DNA from: Chloroflexi bacterium UBA6077
GTDB lineage: Bacteria > Chloroflexota > UBA6077
Direction of reading: 5' to 3'
Assembly (NCBI GenBank): GCA_002436065.1
Contig: DIXP01000004.1
Span: forward strand, 1 to 64,000
DNA: 64,000 bases
The position numbers and the translations under genes were made by a program. Positions 49,740 through 57,715 of the stretch are shown here, one piece after another (within the stretch, counting starts at the first letter, position 1; each line of letters opens with the position of its first letter). The notes under the pieces were generated by a model. The model did not search any database. It saw only the letters and a program-made list of their open reading frames with translations, and was not told where the DNA came from.

Positions 49740-50336
49740 GTGGCTAACGCCAGTGAGATCGAGTTGAAGCAGTTCTCGGTTGGACCGATGGACAACAACG
49801 TCTACCTGCTGGTGTGTCCCGAGACGAGGGAGAGTGTCCTGGTGGATGCCGCGAACGAGCCGGAAAGGATCTTGCAGGAGGTGGATGGCACGCGGGTAAG
49901 GTGCATCCTGCAGACCCACGGGCATGGTGACCACACACAGGCGCTTGTGGCGGTGAAGGCCGCGCTGGGAGCCCCGGTTGGGGTCCATCAGGGGGACGCG
50001 GGGCTGTTGCCGGTGGTGCCGGATTTCCACCTGGGAGATGGCGATAGGATAGCCTTCGGGAACAGGCAGTTGACGGTCATCCACACGCCGGGGCATACCC
50101 CGGGGAGCGTCTGCTTCCTGATAGGCGGCTACCTGATAGCGGGTGACACCCTGTTCCCAGGAGGGCCAGGGAAGACGGCTACGAAGCTGGGCAACTTCCC
50201 GTTGATCATCGAGAGCATACGTACTAAGCTGTTGACCCTGTCGGAGGATACGCAGGTGCTCCCAGGCCACGGCAAGGGCACCACCATCGGGGCGGAGAAG
50301 CCGCACCTGGACGAGTGGATTGCTCGGGGTTGGTAG
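49740..50336 (+). CDS. MBL-fold metallo-hydrolase (glyoxalase II-like)
   Basis: A 198-residue metallo-beta-lactamase-fold hydrolase: 'VGPMDNNVYLLVCPETRESV', the di-metal motif 'QTHGHGDHTQAL' (HxHxDH), 'VIHTPGHTPGSVCFLIGG', 'LIAGDTLFPGGPGKT' and 'VLPGHGKGTTIGAEKPH' with the last His. The layout is like small glyoxalase II-type thioesterases, probably acting on a thioester such as a hydroxyacyl-thiol adduct. GTG 49740 is chosen for GGAGG 7 bases upstream. Divergent from ogt. Confidence 0.92.
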   Translation: MANASEIELKQFSVGPMDNNVYLLVCPETRESVLVDAANEPERILQEVDGTRVRCILQTHGHGDHTQALVAVKAALGAPVGVHQGDAGLLPVVPDFHLGDGDRIAFGNRQLTVIHTPGHTPGSVCFLIGGYLIAGDTLFPGGPGKTATKLGNFPLIIESIRTKLLTLSEDTQVLPGHGKGTTIGAEKPHLDEWIARGW

Positions 50337-50369
50337 CTGGACCTGTTTCTGCAGCCTGGAAAGGCGTTG

Positions 50370-50378
50370 TGCTAGAAT
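50370..50378 (+). promoter_or_regulatory. Predicted extended -10 promoter of the LCP gene
   Basis: TGCTAGAAT, an extended -10 element, about 70 bases before the LCP start. No clear -35 box. Confidence 0.45.
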
Positions 50379-50448
50379 GCTCGCGTCCGGCGCGTGCCGC
50401 CAGCGGTGGCGGCAGCCGTTGATGTAGTTGTTGGAGGTCATCCCAGGG

Positions 50449-51846
50449 GTGCCCAAGAACCCCTCTTCACCCAGCCGGTCTGGCGGCTGGTCCACAAGCA
50501 AGAAGCTCCTGGCAGGGCTGGTAGGCGTTTCGTTCCTGGTGTTCGTCGCGGGGAGCTTCGTCTTCGCATATTTCTTCCTGTTCACTGCTTCGGCGCAGGT
50601 GTCGCAGAGTGGCATCCCCAAGATCAGCGTGTCTCCCCTCCTGCCGAATATCCCTGGTGTGCCGACGCAGACCGCCGAGCAGAAGGGTAGCTCCGGTCCA
50701 GCGGAGGAGCCGGCCGACAAGCGGAGGATCAACATCCTGCTGCTGGGGGTGGACCAGCGGGACGACGAGCGGGGCGTGCCCACCCGAAGCGACAGCATGA
50801 TCGTGGTCAGCATCGACCAGGATAAGAAGACCGCCGCGATGATATCGTTCCCACGCGACCTGTGGGTGGAGATACCGGGTTTTGCCCCGAACCGGCTCAA
50901 CGTGCCCAACTTCCTGGGCGATGCCAACAAGGTGCCGGGGGGCGGCCCCGCGCTCGCGATGAAGACCATGGAACACAACTTTGGTCTGAAGATAGACTAC
51001 TACGCGAGGGTGAACTTCAGGGGCTTCGAGAAGATAGTGGACACTCTGGGAGGGGTAACGATCGACGTGGAGCGGGCGATTGTCGACAACGAGTACCCCA
51101 CTGAGGACTACGAGACGATGCGCATCTACATACCGGCCGGCGTCCAGCATATGAATGGCAAGGTGGCGCTGCAGTATGCCCGGTCTCGCCACAGCGAGAG
51201 CGATTTCGGTCGGGCGAAGCGGCAGCAGATGGTGCTGCTGGCTATTCGGGAGAAGGCGCTGGCGCTGGATGTGATACCGAGGCTTCCGTCTTTGATGGGC
51301 ACCCTGAAGGATATGGTGGATACCGACATACCCCCTCAGGAGATCCTGCGGCTGGCCGTGCTGGCCAAGGATATAGATAGCAAGGGCATTGGCAACCTGG
51401 TGATCGACGACAAGCTGGTGACGCCCTTCCGGGGTGAAGGTGGGGCGGACCTGTTATCACCGAATACGGCCGAGATCAAGGCGGCCATAGCGGCGCTCCT
51501 GTCGGACCCGGCACTCAAGGCAGAGGCGGCCAAGATCGAGGTGGCCAACGGGAGCGGCACGGCGGGACTGGCGACCAAGACCGGCGAGTACCTGATGTCT
51601 CAAGGCGTGGAAAAGGTAACAGTCACCAGCGCCGACAGGAACGACTACAAGAAGACACAGATCATCCTCAACGACTCGGATAAGAAGACCACGGCTGTTT
51701 TCCTGGCCGATGCTCTCGGGCTGGGGAATCAGACCATCGTGCCGCGCGGCGCTGCCGGCGCCTCCACTTCCACTACCTTCGGGGCTTCGACTGCTGTCCC
51801 CGACATCCTGGTGATCCTTGGGCAGGACTTCAATCTGCCCGAGTAG
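50449..51846 (+). CDS. LytR-CpsA-Psr (LCP) family glycopolymer ligase
   Basis: A 465-residue membrane-anchored LCP protein. An N-terminal transmembrane helix lies at about residues 20-42 ('VSFLVFVAGSFVFAYFFLF'). The LCP domain has 'RINILLLGVDQRDDERGVPT', 'RSDSMIVVSIDQDKKTAAMI', 'SFPRDLWVEIPGFAPNRLN', 'INYYARVNFRGF'-like substrate-loop sequence and 'LQYARSRHSESDFGRAKRQQ' with conserved arginines. A C-terminal LytR_C domain begins at 'IEVANGSGTAGLATKTGEYL'. LCP enzymes move undecaprenyl-linked glycopolymers onto peptidoglycan, which fits the polysaccharide locus at 53.8-64 kb. GTG 50449 is preferred; TTG codons at 50428/50431 are alternatives. Confidence 0.93.
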   Translation: MPKNPSSPSRSGGWSTSKKLLAGLVGVSFLVFVAGSFVFAYFFLFTASAQVSQSGIPKISVSPLLPNIPGVPTQTAEQKGSSGPAEEPADKRRINILLLGVDQRDDERGVPTRSDSMIVVSIDQDKKTAAMISFPRDLWVEIPGFAPNRLNVPNFLGDANKVPGGGPALAMKTMEHNFGLKIDYYARVNFRGFEKIVDTLGGVTIDVERAIVDNEYPTEDYETMRIYIPAGVQHMNGKVALQYARSRHSESDFGRAKRQQMVLLAIREKALALDVIPRLPSLMGTLKDMVDTDIPPQEILRLAVLAKDIDSKGIGNLVIDDKLVTPFRGEGGADLLSPNTAEIKAAIAALLSDPALKAEAAKIEVANGSGTAGLATKTGEYLMSQGVEKVTVTSADRNDYKKTQIILNDSDKKTTAVFLADALGLGNQTIVPRGAAGASTSTTFGASTAVPDILVILGQDFNLPE

Positions 51847-52021
51847 AGCCATTCGACTGCGTGCCTCCTTTGCCTCCCTTTTATCGATACTGCTTTGCCT
51901 TGCCTTGAACAGTTGATGACGCCCGATGGGGTGGGCTAAAGTATTGTCAGCGACTTGGAGGTGTGGGAGTGGCCTGATGCGGTAGAGGCGGTTGGGCCCG
52001 GTGCGCTGAGGGGAGGGATGG

Positions 52022-52178
52022 GGCTACCTGTAACAGGAGATCCTTCGCTGGCGCTCAGGATGACAGGGTAGGGCCACGCAGGATGACAGGGTAGGGCTCA
52101 GGATGACACCGATGAAGGCGCTCAGGGTGATACCGACGGGGATTGCTCAGGATGACAGGACATGGGGGCTCAGGATGA
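52022..52178 (+). repeat. REP-like tandem array leading into fdhD
   Basis: One full core (CTACCTGTAACAGGAGATCC, TTCGCTGGCGCTCAGGATGA) is followed by about five further monomers of the CTCAGGATGACA type at irregular spacing, up to the fdhD start codon region (CAGGATGATG). The remaining gap 51847-52021 shows no gene. Confidence 0.75.
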
Positions 52179-52960
52179 TGGAACCGCTCGGCGGCCCTCC
52201 AACTGGAGGGGCGGCGTTAGGTTGGAGCGAGCAGGATGGATGGCGGTCCTTGGTCGGGAGACTGGGGCGAGAGGCGGCGCTCACCCTCTATTTGGATGGG
52301 ATGGAGCTTGCCACCCTGCTGTGTACGCCGGGAGAGCTGAACTGCCTGGTGGTTGGGTTCCTGGCCGACGAGGGTCTCATTGAAGGGCTGGCGGACATCA
52401 GCCTCCTGCGGGTGTGCGAGGAGGAGGGCGTCGCGGACGTCCGGCTCGTGACGCCACGGGAGGTGGCGGCCAAACGCATTCTCACCTCCGGTTGTGGTGG
52501 TGGTGTGACCTTCGACGAGGGGAGCGAGTTGGCACCAGTGTCGTCCGGGGTTACGGTCGCTCCTAAGAAGCTGCTGGCGGGCATGAGGCGGCTGCTGCGG
52601 TCCGGTGGGGATCCAAGCGATAGGGGAGGGTTGCACGCGTCGGCGCTGTTCGATGGGGATGATTTGTTGGTCGTCTCGCGGGACGTGGGTCGCCACAACA
52701 CGCTGGACAAGATCCGCGGCGAATGCATTTTGAGGGGCATGGAGACGCGGGATAGGCTGCTGCTAACGACGGGCAGGGTCTCCTCTGAGATGATAGTGAA
52801 GGCTGCGAGGATGGGCGTGCCGATAGTGGCCTCGGTGAACTCGCCCACAGACAGGGCGGTGGGGCTGGCGGGGCGGCTGGGCATCGCTGTTGTGGGGTAC
52901 GTCCGCGGGGGACGGCTCACCGTGTACTCGTGCCCCGAGCGGCTTGGGTGTGGCGGGTAG
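52175..52960 (+). CDS. fdhD: Formate dehydrogenase accessory sulfurtransferase FdhD
   Basis: 261 residues. FdhD passes sulfur from a cysteine desulfurase to the molybdenum cofactor of formate dehydrogenase. Motifs: 'LCTPGELNCLVVGFLADEGL', 'KRILTSGCGGGVTFDEG' (with the persulfide-loop Cys; the usual CxxC second Cys is Gly here), 'GLHASALFDGDDLLVVSRDV', 'GRHNTLDKIRGECILRG' and 'LLTTGRVSSEMIVKAARMGV' with 'PIVASVNSPTDRAV'. The start at ATG 52175 or 52178 is where the REP-like array ends; the frame from 52103 would translate repeat DNA and is rejected. No formate dehydrogenase gene lies in the window. Confidence 0.93.
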   Translation: MMEPLGGPPTGGAALGWSEQDGWRSLVGRLGREAALTLYLDGMELATLLCTPGELNCLVVGFLADEGLIEGLADISLLRVCEEEGVADVRLVTPREVAAKRILTSGCGGGVTFDEGSELAPVSSGVTVAPKKLLAGMRRLLRSGGDPSDRGGLHASALFDGDDLLVVSRDVGRHNTLDKIRGECILRGMETRDRLLLTTGRVSSEMIVKAARMGVPIVASVNSPTDRAVGLAGRLGIAVVGYVRGGRLTVYSCPERLGCGG

Positions 52961-52989
52961 CGCTGCGTTGGGGAGATAAGGGGCTACGT

Positions 52990-53090
52990 GGAACAGGAGA
53001 TCCTTCGGCGCTGCGGCACCTCAGGATGACAGGGACGAGGCGGCACCTCAGGATGACAGGGACGAGGCGGCACCTCAGGATGACACCGGG
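52990..53090 (+). repeat. REP-like core with three 27-bp tandem units
   Basis: GTGGAACAGGAGATCCTTCG is followed by three units beginning CGGCACCTCAGGATGACAGG at 53014, 53041 and 53068, exactly 27 bases apart. Units one and two are identical; the third is cut short. There are no spacers, so it is not a CRISPR. It fills the fdhD-PAP2 gap. Confidence 0.8.
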
Positions 53091-53137
53091 TGGGGTAGGG
53101 GGCAGTTGGCTGAGGAGGTGACATAATTAGCGGGCGT

Positions 53138-53818
53138 TTGGGTGTGTGTGTGGAGACTGTGCAGCTTCCTGCATGGGCGACCTGGAACGCGAGGGCGAGC
53201 GGGGTGGGGTTTGCGCTCTTCTCGCTACTCACTGCGTTGGTGCAGGTGCGATGGACCGAGGGGATAGACCGCGCGGTGGCCCAGTGGGTGGCCGACTTCT
53301 CCTGGGAGCCGCTGGGCTGGTGGTCGGGTTTGGCGGCGGTCCTGGTGTCGGCGGAGGCGTCGGTACTGTACGGGGGTTTGGCGGCGCTGTTGTTGTGGCG
53401 TGTGGGGTTAGGGTGGTGGTCGCTGGCGCCTCTCGCCTTCCTGCTGGCCTTCCCGGTGGAGTTCGGGATGAAGCTGACCGTGGACCAGCCGCTGGTGCTC
53501 CCTGAGTGGGTCCGGCCCGGCTACCACTACCCGCTCATCTCGGTCGTTCCCAGGGGGAGCTTCCCCAGCGGCCACGCGCTGCGGAGCGGCTACCTGTGCG
53601 TCTTCGCGGGGGTGATGCTGTGGCAACTGGGAGGGCCGAGGCTGCGTGGTGCCGCGCTGGGTATGGTTCCACTGCTGATGCTGTTGGGCATCACTCGCAT
53701 CTACATGGGCTATCACTGGACCAGCGACGTGGTGGCCGGCCTGGCCCTTGGGATGGCTATCGCTTTCCTGGTGGCACCGGTCCTGGCAGAGCGGATTGCA
53801 GCCAAGAGCGGGAGATAG
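53138..53818 (+). CDS. PAP2-family membrane phosphatase
   Basis: A 226-residue membrane protein with five or six hydrophobic segments and the PAP2 signature: 'FPSGHALRSGYLCVF' (motif 2, SGH) and 'RIYMGYHWTSDVVAGLALG' (motif 3, Arg/His/Asp). Motif 1 is represented by 'KLTVDQPLVLPEW', lacking the usual KxxxxxxRP exactly. It probably dephosphorylates undecaprenyl pyrophosphate or another lipid phosphate, useful beside the glycan locus. The start is uncertain: a strong GAGGAGGTGAC at 53112-53122 lies 15 bases before TTG 53138, and a rare ATT at 53126 would be better spaced. Convergent with rmlB. Confidence 0.88.
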   Translation: MGVCVETVQLPAWATWNARASGVGFALFSLLTALVQVRWTEGIDRAVAQWVADFSWEPLGWWSGLAAVLVSAEASVLYGGLAALLLWRVGLGWWSLAPLAFLLAFPVEFGMKLTVDQPLVLPEWVRPGYHYPLISVVPRGSFPSGHALRSGYLCVFAGVMLWQLGGPRLRGAALGMVPLLMLLGITRIYMGYHWTSDVVAGLALGMAIAFLVAPVLAERIAAKSGR

Positions 53819-53835
53819 GGTTTCCTATCGCCCGC
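53808..53835. terminator. Bidirectional stem-loop between PAP2 gene and rmlB
   Basis: GCGGGAGATAGG, loop GTTT, CCTATCGCCCGC: 11 of 12 pairs. It contains both convergent stop codons. Confidence 0.6.
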
Positions 53836-54838
53836 TCATCTTGTTGGCGTAGTTCTGCTTGTAGTATTCCCAGTACTCGCCGGACTTGAGGGGGCGCCAC
53901 CAGGCCTCCTGGGAGACGTACCACTCCACGGTTTCGGCAAGACCCTGCTCGAAGTCGCGAGCCGGCTTCCAGCCCAGGGTGCGTATCTTGGTGCAGTCCA
54001 GGGAGTAGCGCCGGTCGTGGCCGGGGCGGTCCTTGACGAACTTGATCAGGGAGCGAGGCTTCTCCAGCAGGTCCAGCACCTTCCCGACGATCTCCAGATT
54101 GGCGCGCTCGTTGCCGCCCCCCAGGTTGTACGCCTCGCCAACCTCGCCGCGGTGGAGCACAGCGTCGATGCCGCTGCAGTGGTCCAGGACGTAGAGCCAG
54201 TCGCGCACTTGCATCCCGTCGCCGTAGATCGGCAGCTCTATGTTGTCCAGGGCGTTGGTGACCAGGACGGGGATCAGCTTCTCCGGGTACTGGTAGGGGC
54301 CGTAGGTGTTGGAGCCGCGGGTGATGAGCACCGGCAGGCCGTAGGTGGTGTGGTATGCCTGGACCATCATCTCCCCGCCCGCCTTGCTGGCGGAGTAGGG
54401 GCTGCGCGGGCAGTGGGGGTCTCCCTCCCTGGAGGATCCGGTGGGGATATCTCCGTATACCTCATCGGTGCTGACCTGCAGGAATCGCTCGATCCCGTGC
54501 CGGCGGGCCGCTTCGAGGAGGACGAAGGTGCCATGGACGTCGGTCTGGATGAAGCTGCCCGCGTCGAGGATGGAGCGGTCGACGTGGGTCTCGGCGGCGA
54601 AGTTGACTATGGCGTCCACCTCGGCCACCAGGCCGTCCACCAGTTGCTGGTCGCAGATGTCACCCTGCACGAAGCGGTAGTTGGGGTTGTCCTGCACGTC
54701 GGCCAGGTTGGCGAGGTTTCCCGCGTAGGTGAGTTTGTCCAGCACGACGACCTGGTAGTCTGGGTGCTCGCGGAGCATGTAGCGGGCAAAGTTGCTGCCT
54801 ATGAAACCGGCGCCGCCGGTGACGAGGAGTCTCCTCAC
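53825..54838 (-). CDS. rmlB: dTDP-glucose 4,6-dehydratase
   Basis: A 337-residue extended short-chain dehydrogenase making dTDP-4-keto-6-deoxyglucose. NAD-binding 'VTGGAGFIGSNFARYML' is at residues 5-21, 'FAAETHVDRSILDAGSF' follows, the active-site 'STDEVYGDIPTG' has the Thr-Asp-Glu, and the catalytic YxxxK is 'YSASKAGGEMMVQAYHTTYG'. 'RGSNTYGPYQYPEKLIPVLV' and 'GVVGEAYNLGGGNE'-like residues complete the family pattern. Works directly after RmlA in nucleotide-sugar synthesis. Last gene of the polysaccharide locus on the minus strand; no rmlC or rmlD lies within the window. Confidence 0.95.
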   Translation of the reverse strand: MRRLLVTGGAGFIGSNFARYMLREHPDYQVVVLDKLTYAGNLANLADVQDNPNYRFVQGDICDQQLVDGLVAEVDAIVNFAAETHVDRSILDAGSFIQTDVHGTFVLLEAARRHGIERFLQVSTDEVYGDIPTGSSREGDPHCPRSPYSASKAGGEMMVQAYHTTYGLPVLITRGSNTYGPYQYPEKLIPVLVTNALDNIELPIYGDGMQVRDWLYVLDHCSGIDAVLHRGEVGEAYNLGGGNERANLEIVGKVLDLLEKPRSLIKFVKDRPGHDRRYSLDCTKIRTLGWKPARDFEQGLAETVEWYVSQEAWWRPLKSGEYWEYYKQNYANKMSGR

Positions 54839-54851
54839 GGTAAGTACCTCA

Positions 54852-55017
54852 TTAGCGATTAGCGATCAGCGATCAGCGATCAGCCTTCAGCGGTCAGCTT
54901 TCAGCTTTCGGCTTTCGGCTTTCGGCTTTTCGACTGTCGTGGTTGTTCAATGATTGGTGTCGTGCAATGCGAAGCTATGCGCGGTCGGCTGATTGCTGAA
55001 AGCTGACTGCTGATAGC
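54852..55017. repeat. Short tandem repeats between rmlA and rmlB
   Basis: GATCAGC-type units (54853-54900) pass into AGCTTTCGGCTTTCGGC-type units (54900-54930). Near 55000 a 'GCTGAAAGCTGACTGCTGAT' stretch follows. Similar 'CTGATAGCTGATGGCTGATG' units occur at 61538-61563. There is no gene in this gap. Confidence 0.65.
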
Positions 55018-55749
55018 TTATAGCTTGTTCGCTCCGTGTTGGGCTACCAGGTTGTTGGAGAAGAGGTAGCCGTCGATGGAGGCGCCAGCGTCGGCCCACC
55101 AGCCTTCCAACAGGTCGTAGGTCATCCCGCCCCTTTCGATGTAGGCGTTGTTGACGTCGGTGATCTCCATCTCGCCTCGGCCGGAGGGCTTGAGGGTGCG
55201 GATGACGTCGAAGACCTGGCCATCGTACATGTAGATGCCGATAACGGCGTAGTTGGTGACCGGCTTGGTAGGCTTCTCCTCGATCGTGACTATCCGGTCG
55301 CCGTCGAGAATGGGGACGCCGTAGTTCTCCGGGTCGGGGACCTCTTTGAGAAGCACCTTGGCGCCCTGCTCCTGCTCCTCGAAGTTCTTCACCGCTCGCA
55401 GGATACTGCCCTCGATGATGTTGTCTCCCAGGATCACGACCACCTTCTGGCCGGCGACGAAGTGCTGTGCCAGTCCGAGGGCCTCGGCGATGCCTCCGGC
55501 GCGCTCCTGGTATGCGTAGTTCAGGTGCTTGAGGCCGAACTCGCTACCGTTCCCCAGCAGCCGCAGGAAGTCGCCGGCGTTGTTGCCGCCGGTCACGATC
55601 AGTATGTCGGTGATGCCCGCGTTCACGAGGGTCTGGATTGGGTAGTAGATCATGGGCTTATCGTAGATAGGCAGGAGGTGCTTGTTGGTGATGCGGGTCA
55701 AGGGGTGGAGCCGGGTGCCGCTGCCACCGGCCAGGACGACGCCTTTCAT
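55018..55749 (-). CDS. rmlA: Glucose-1-phosphate thymidylyltransferase (RmlA-type)
   Basis: A 243-residue sugar-phosphate nucleotidyltransferase. The nucleotide loop is 'MKGVVLAGGSGTRLHPLTRI', then 'NKHLLPIYDKPMIYYPIQTL', 'VVVILGDNIIEGS' with the metal Asp, 'IVTIEEKPTKPVTNYAVIGI' and 'EITDVNNAYIERG'. It lacks the C-terminal extension of the 290-residue RmlA and is like the short StrD/RffH-adjacent type. It makes dTDP-glucose for RmlB. The start is 55749 with GGAGGT upstream; the open frame to 56046 covers repeat DNA and is rejected. Confidence 0.93.
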   Translation of the reverse strand: MKGVVLAGGSGTRLHPLTRITNKHLLPIYDKPMIYYPIQTLVNAGITDILIVTGGNNAGDFLRLLGNGSEFGLKHLNYAYQERAGGIAEALGLAQHFVAGQKVVVILGDNIIEGSILRAVKNFEEQEQGAKVLLKEVPDPENYGVPILDGDRIVTIEEKPTKPVTNYAVIGIYMYDGQVFDVIRTLKPSGRGEMEITDVNNAYIERGGMTYDLLEGWWADAGASIDGYLFSNNLVAQHGANKL

Positions 55750-55839
55750 GTTATTACCTCCAAATGGGAGTGATAAATGATGAGTACCGAGTGTTGAGTG
55801 GTGCCAATGGATAGCTGGTGTGCGTGGGTTGTGGGAGTG

Positions 55840-56010
55840 AGCCCGAGGCGCTGAGAGAGCGAAGCTCACTAGATGCGTTGTTCCCCATGTAGGGCAGGGG
55901 TTTATCCCCTGCCGCCCGGCGGTGGTGGGCAATGTGGTAGGGGATGGGCGACCTCGCGCGTCCATGTCCCCCGGGCGGAAGGGGACGAGCCCCTTCCCTA
56001 CGGGACGTGG
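55840..56010. repeat. Dispersed repeats (GCCCGAGGC..AGAACGAAGC and GGGCAGGGG..CCCCTGCC)
   Basis: A 'GAGCCCGAGGCGCTGAGAG / GCGAAGCTCACTAG' unit (55839-55872) resembles 61225-61275. 'TAGGGCAGGGGTTTATCCCC' (55892-) and 'GGAAGGGGACGAGCCCCTTC' (55977-) are hairpin-forming units also found at 56925-56975 and 61340-61445. The gap 55750-56131 has no supportable gene. Confidence 0.6.
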
Positions 56011-56131
56011 GGGAATTGAGGAACGACGCACTGAAGGGGCTGTCATGGAATGTGCAGGGCAGTGGGTGGCCTTCTCCCATGGGGGAGACGTGGTAGGTGG
56101 GGTGGCGAGAAGACGATCTGGATCGCATTAC

Positions 56132-56851
56132 TCACGACTTCTTTCGGAAGGGGAACCAGGATCGGGATGGTTGGGCTTGACTCGGGGCGCCAAGGGCGCG
56201 GAGTAGGGCCGGGTCGGTGTGGACGTTGTCCAGCGCCACGCCGAGGATTCGGGCGTTGGCCTTCTCCAGCAGCGTCTTGGCACGCAGTGCCACGTCTCGT
56301 TGGGTAGTGCCCGCGCTGACCACCAGCACGACGCCATCCAGTTGCGACGCGAGGATCGCGGCGTCGGCCACATAGCCGGCCGAGGGGGCATCGAAGAGGA
56401 CCAACTCGGCCATGGACGATAGGGTCTGGACGAGTTGCTTTGCCGCTTGTGTCCCGACCAGGTCGCCTGGGCTGGGGGGCACAGGCCCCGACGTGAGCAG
56501 GTGGAGGCCGGGAACCGCCGTGGGTTGGAGATGCGGGGTGCCCTTGCCCTGTTCCAAGAGGGCCGTTGTGACACCTTTGTCGTTAGGCAGGTCGAAGAGA
56601 TCATGGAGGGCTGGGCGACGAAGGTCGAAGTCTGCCAGGATGGTTTGGGTACCGGCCTGGGCGAAGGCAACGGCCAGGTTGGCTACTACGGTGGACTTGC
56701 CATCCTCGGCTCCGGCGCCTGTGACCAGCAGGGTGCGGATGGGTTGGTCCAGGCTGCTGAACAGGATGCTGGTTCTGAGGGTTCGGTACGCCTCTGCCTC
56801 CGGCGACCGAGGGTCGGCGAGGGTTGCCAATCTATGAGGGGTTGCCTTCAC
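56132..56851 (-). CDS. CpsD/CapB-like ATPase (BY-kinase type)
   Basis: 239 residues. The bacterial tyrosine-kinase/ParA-like ATPase pattern: 'LADPRSPEAEAYRTLRTSIL' near the start, Walker A 'GAGAEDGKSTVVANLAVAFA', Walker A-prime 'TILADFDLRRPALHDLF', and Walker B-like 'LVLFDAPSAGYVADAAILA'. The C-terminus (FPFRKKS) has no tyrosine cluster, so normal autophosphorylation is doubtful. It probably regulates polymer length together with the two Wzz-like proteins. The GTG at 56851 with GGAGG upstream is chosen over the longer frame to 56998, which runs through repeat DNA. Confidence 0.88.
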   Translation of the reverse strand: MKATPHRLATLADPRSPEAEAYRTLRTSILFSSLDQPIRTLLVTGAGAEDGKSTVVANLAVAFAQAGTQTILADFDLRRPALHDLFDLPNDKGVTTALLEQGKGTPHLQPTAVPGLHLLTSGPVPPSPGDLVGTQAAKQLVQTLSSMAELVLFDAPSAGYVADAAILASQLDGVVLVVSAGTTQRDVALRAKTLLEKANARILGVALDNVHTDPALLRALGAPSQAQPSRSWFPFRKKS

Positions 56852-56924
56852 CTGTGCCTCCAAGTTCCAGTGATGAGTGATGGGTGGGGTCCGTAACCTA
56901 GTGTGCCGACAGGATGTCCACGGC

Positions 56925-56975
56925 GCGCCGCGTTGTGGAGCGCCGGGCGGCAGGGGACGAGCCCTTGCGCTACGT
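56925..56975. repeat. GGCGGCAGGGGACGAGCCC hairpin repeat
   Basis: 'GCCGCGTTGTGGAGCGCCGG' followed by GCGGCAGGGGACGAGCCC, nearly identical to 61349-61402. It separates the Wzz-like gene from the CpsD-like gene. Confidence 0.65.
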
Positions 56976-56998
56976 TTCGAGATCACCGCGCTCATCAC

Positions 56999-57685
56999 TC
57001 ATGGTTGACGTCGTGGGATGAGTGCCAGGGTTACCAGGCCCAATTCTCGGGCGATCTGTTCTGGGGTTTTCAGGGTGTCGTCCAGGTATTCCAGGATCAT
57101 GGCGAGTGCGAGGCCGAGGACCAGCCCCAGGAACGCACCCGCGAGGGTGTTCATCTTGGTGTTGGGGCCCACCAGGGTGCCCTTTTGGGGCTCCTCCAGC
57201 ATGGCCACGCTCAGGCGGTTCTCGGCGTCGGCATGGGCGTATTCCGCCGACTTGTCTTCCTGGAAGAGCAGGCCGTATCCCAGTGCTATCTTGCGGGCCC
57301 GATCGGGGTCGGTGTCCTCTACATCGAGCCTGACGGTGATGGCGTCGGCGATGGACTTCGCCCGGAGCTTGCCCTGGATCTCGCCGGTGCTCATCCCGAG
57401 CTGCATTCTCTCGTCTACTCTGGCGGCGAGGGCGGCCGTCTGGAGCTGCTGCTCCTGCTGCCGGAGAAGTACCTGAACCGTCATGGTGGTGCCCCACTCC
57501 AGGCGGGCGCTGTTGATCAGCAGGACCGTGGAGCGATAGACCGGCGGCTGGAGCTTTGTTAGAAAGAAGCTGCCGCCCGTGGCGGCGAGGGCGACGAGGG
57601 CCACTATCCACCATCGCCGGGCTATTGCGAGCAGGTAATCCCTGAACTGCACCGTCATCTCCGCTTCATCGACGCAGCGAACCAT
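56999..57685 (-). CDS. Wzz/CpsC-like chain-length determinant protein
   Basis: A 228-residue protein with two transmembrane helices, at about residues 24-43 ('WWIVALVALAATGGSFFLTK') and 185-203 ('AGAFLGLVLGLALAMILEYL'), and an extracytoplasmic domain with a coiled coil ('LLRQQEQQLQTAALAARVDE'). The C-terminus 'DDTLKTPEQIARELGLVTLA' is the usual juxtamembrane motif next to the BY-kinase. It helps set glycan chain length. The start at 57685 or 57658 is not decidable. It lies upstream of the CpsD-like gene on the same strand. Confidence 0.85.
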   Translation of the reverse strand: MVRCVDEAEMTVQFRDYLLAIARRWWIVALVALAATGGSFFLTKLQPPVYRSTVLLINSARLEWGTTMTVQVLLRQQEQQLQTAALAARVDERMQLGMSTGEIQGKLRAKSIADAITVRLDVEDTDPDRARKIALGYGLLFQEDKSAEYAHADAENRLSVAMLEEPQKGTLVGPNTKMNTLAGAFLGLVLGLALAMILEYLDDTLKTPEQIARELGLVTLALIPRRQP

Positions 57686-57715
57686 AGCGCCGCCGACGAT
57701 AGGTTGTCAAGGAAG

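Noticed and set aside
49593..50978. N-terminal extension of ogt to a 633-residue protein
   Set aside because: The extension runs antisense through the MBL and LCP genes; the 171-residue form has its own RBS and the normal family length.
52990..53090. CRISPR-like array of 27-bp units
   Set aside because: The three units are directly adjacent with no spacers, contain the common REP-like core and have no cas genes nearby.
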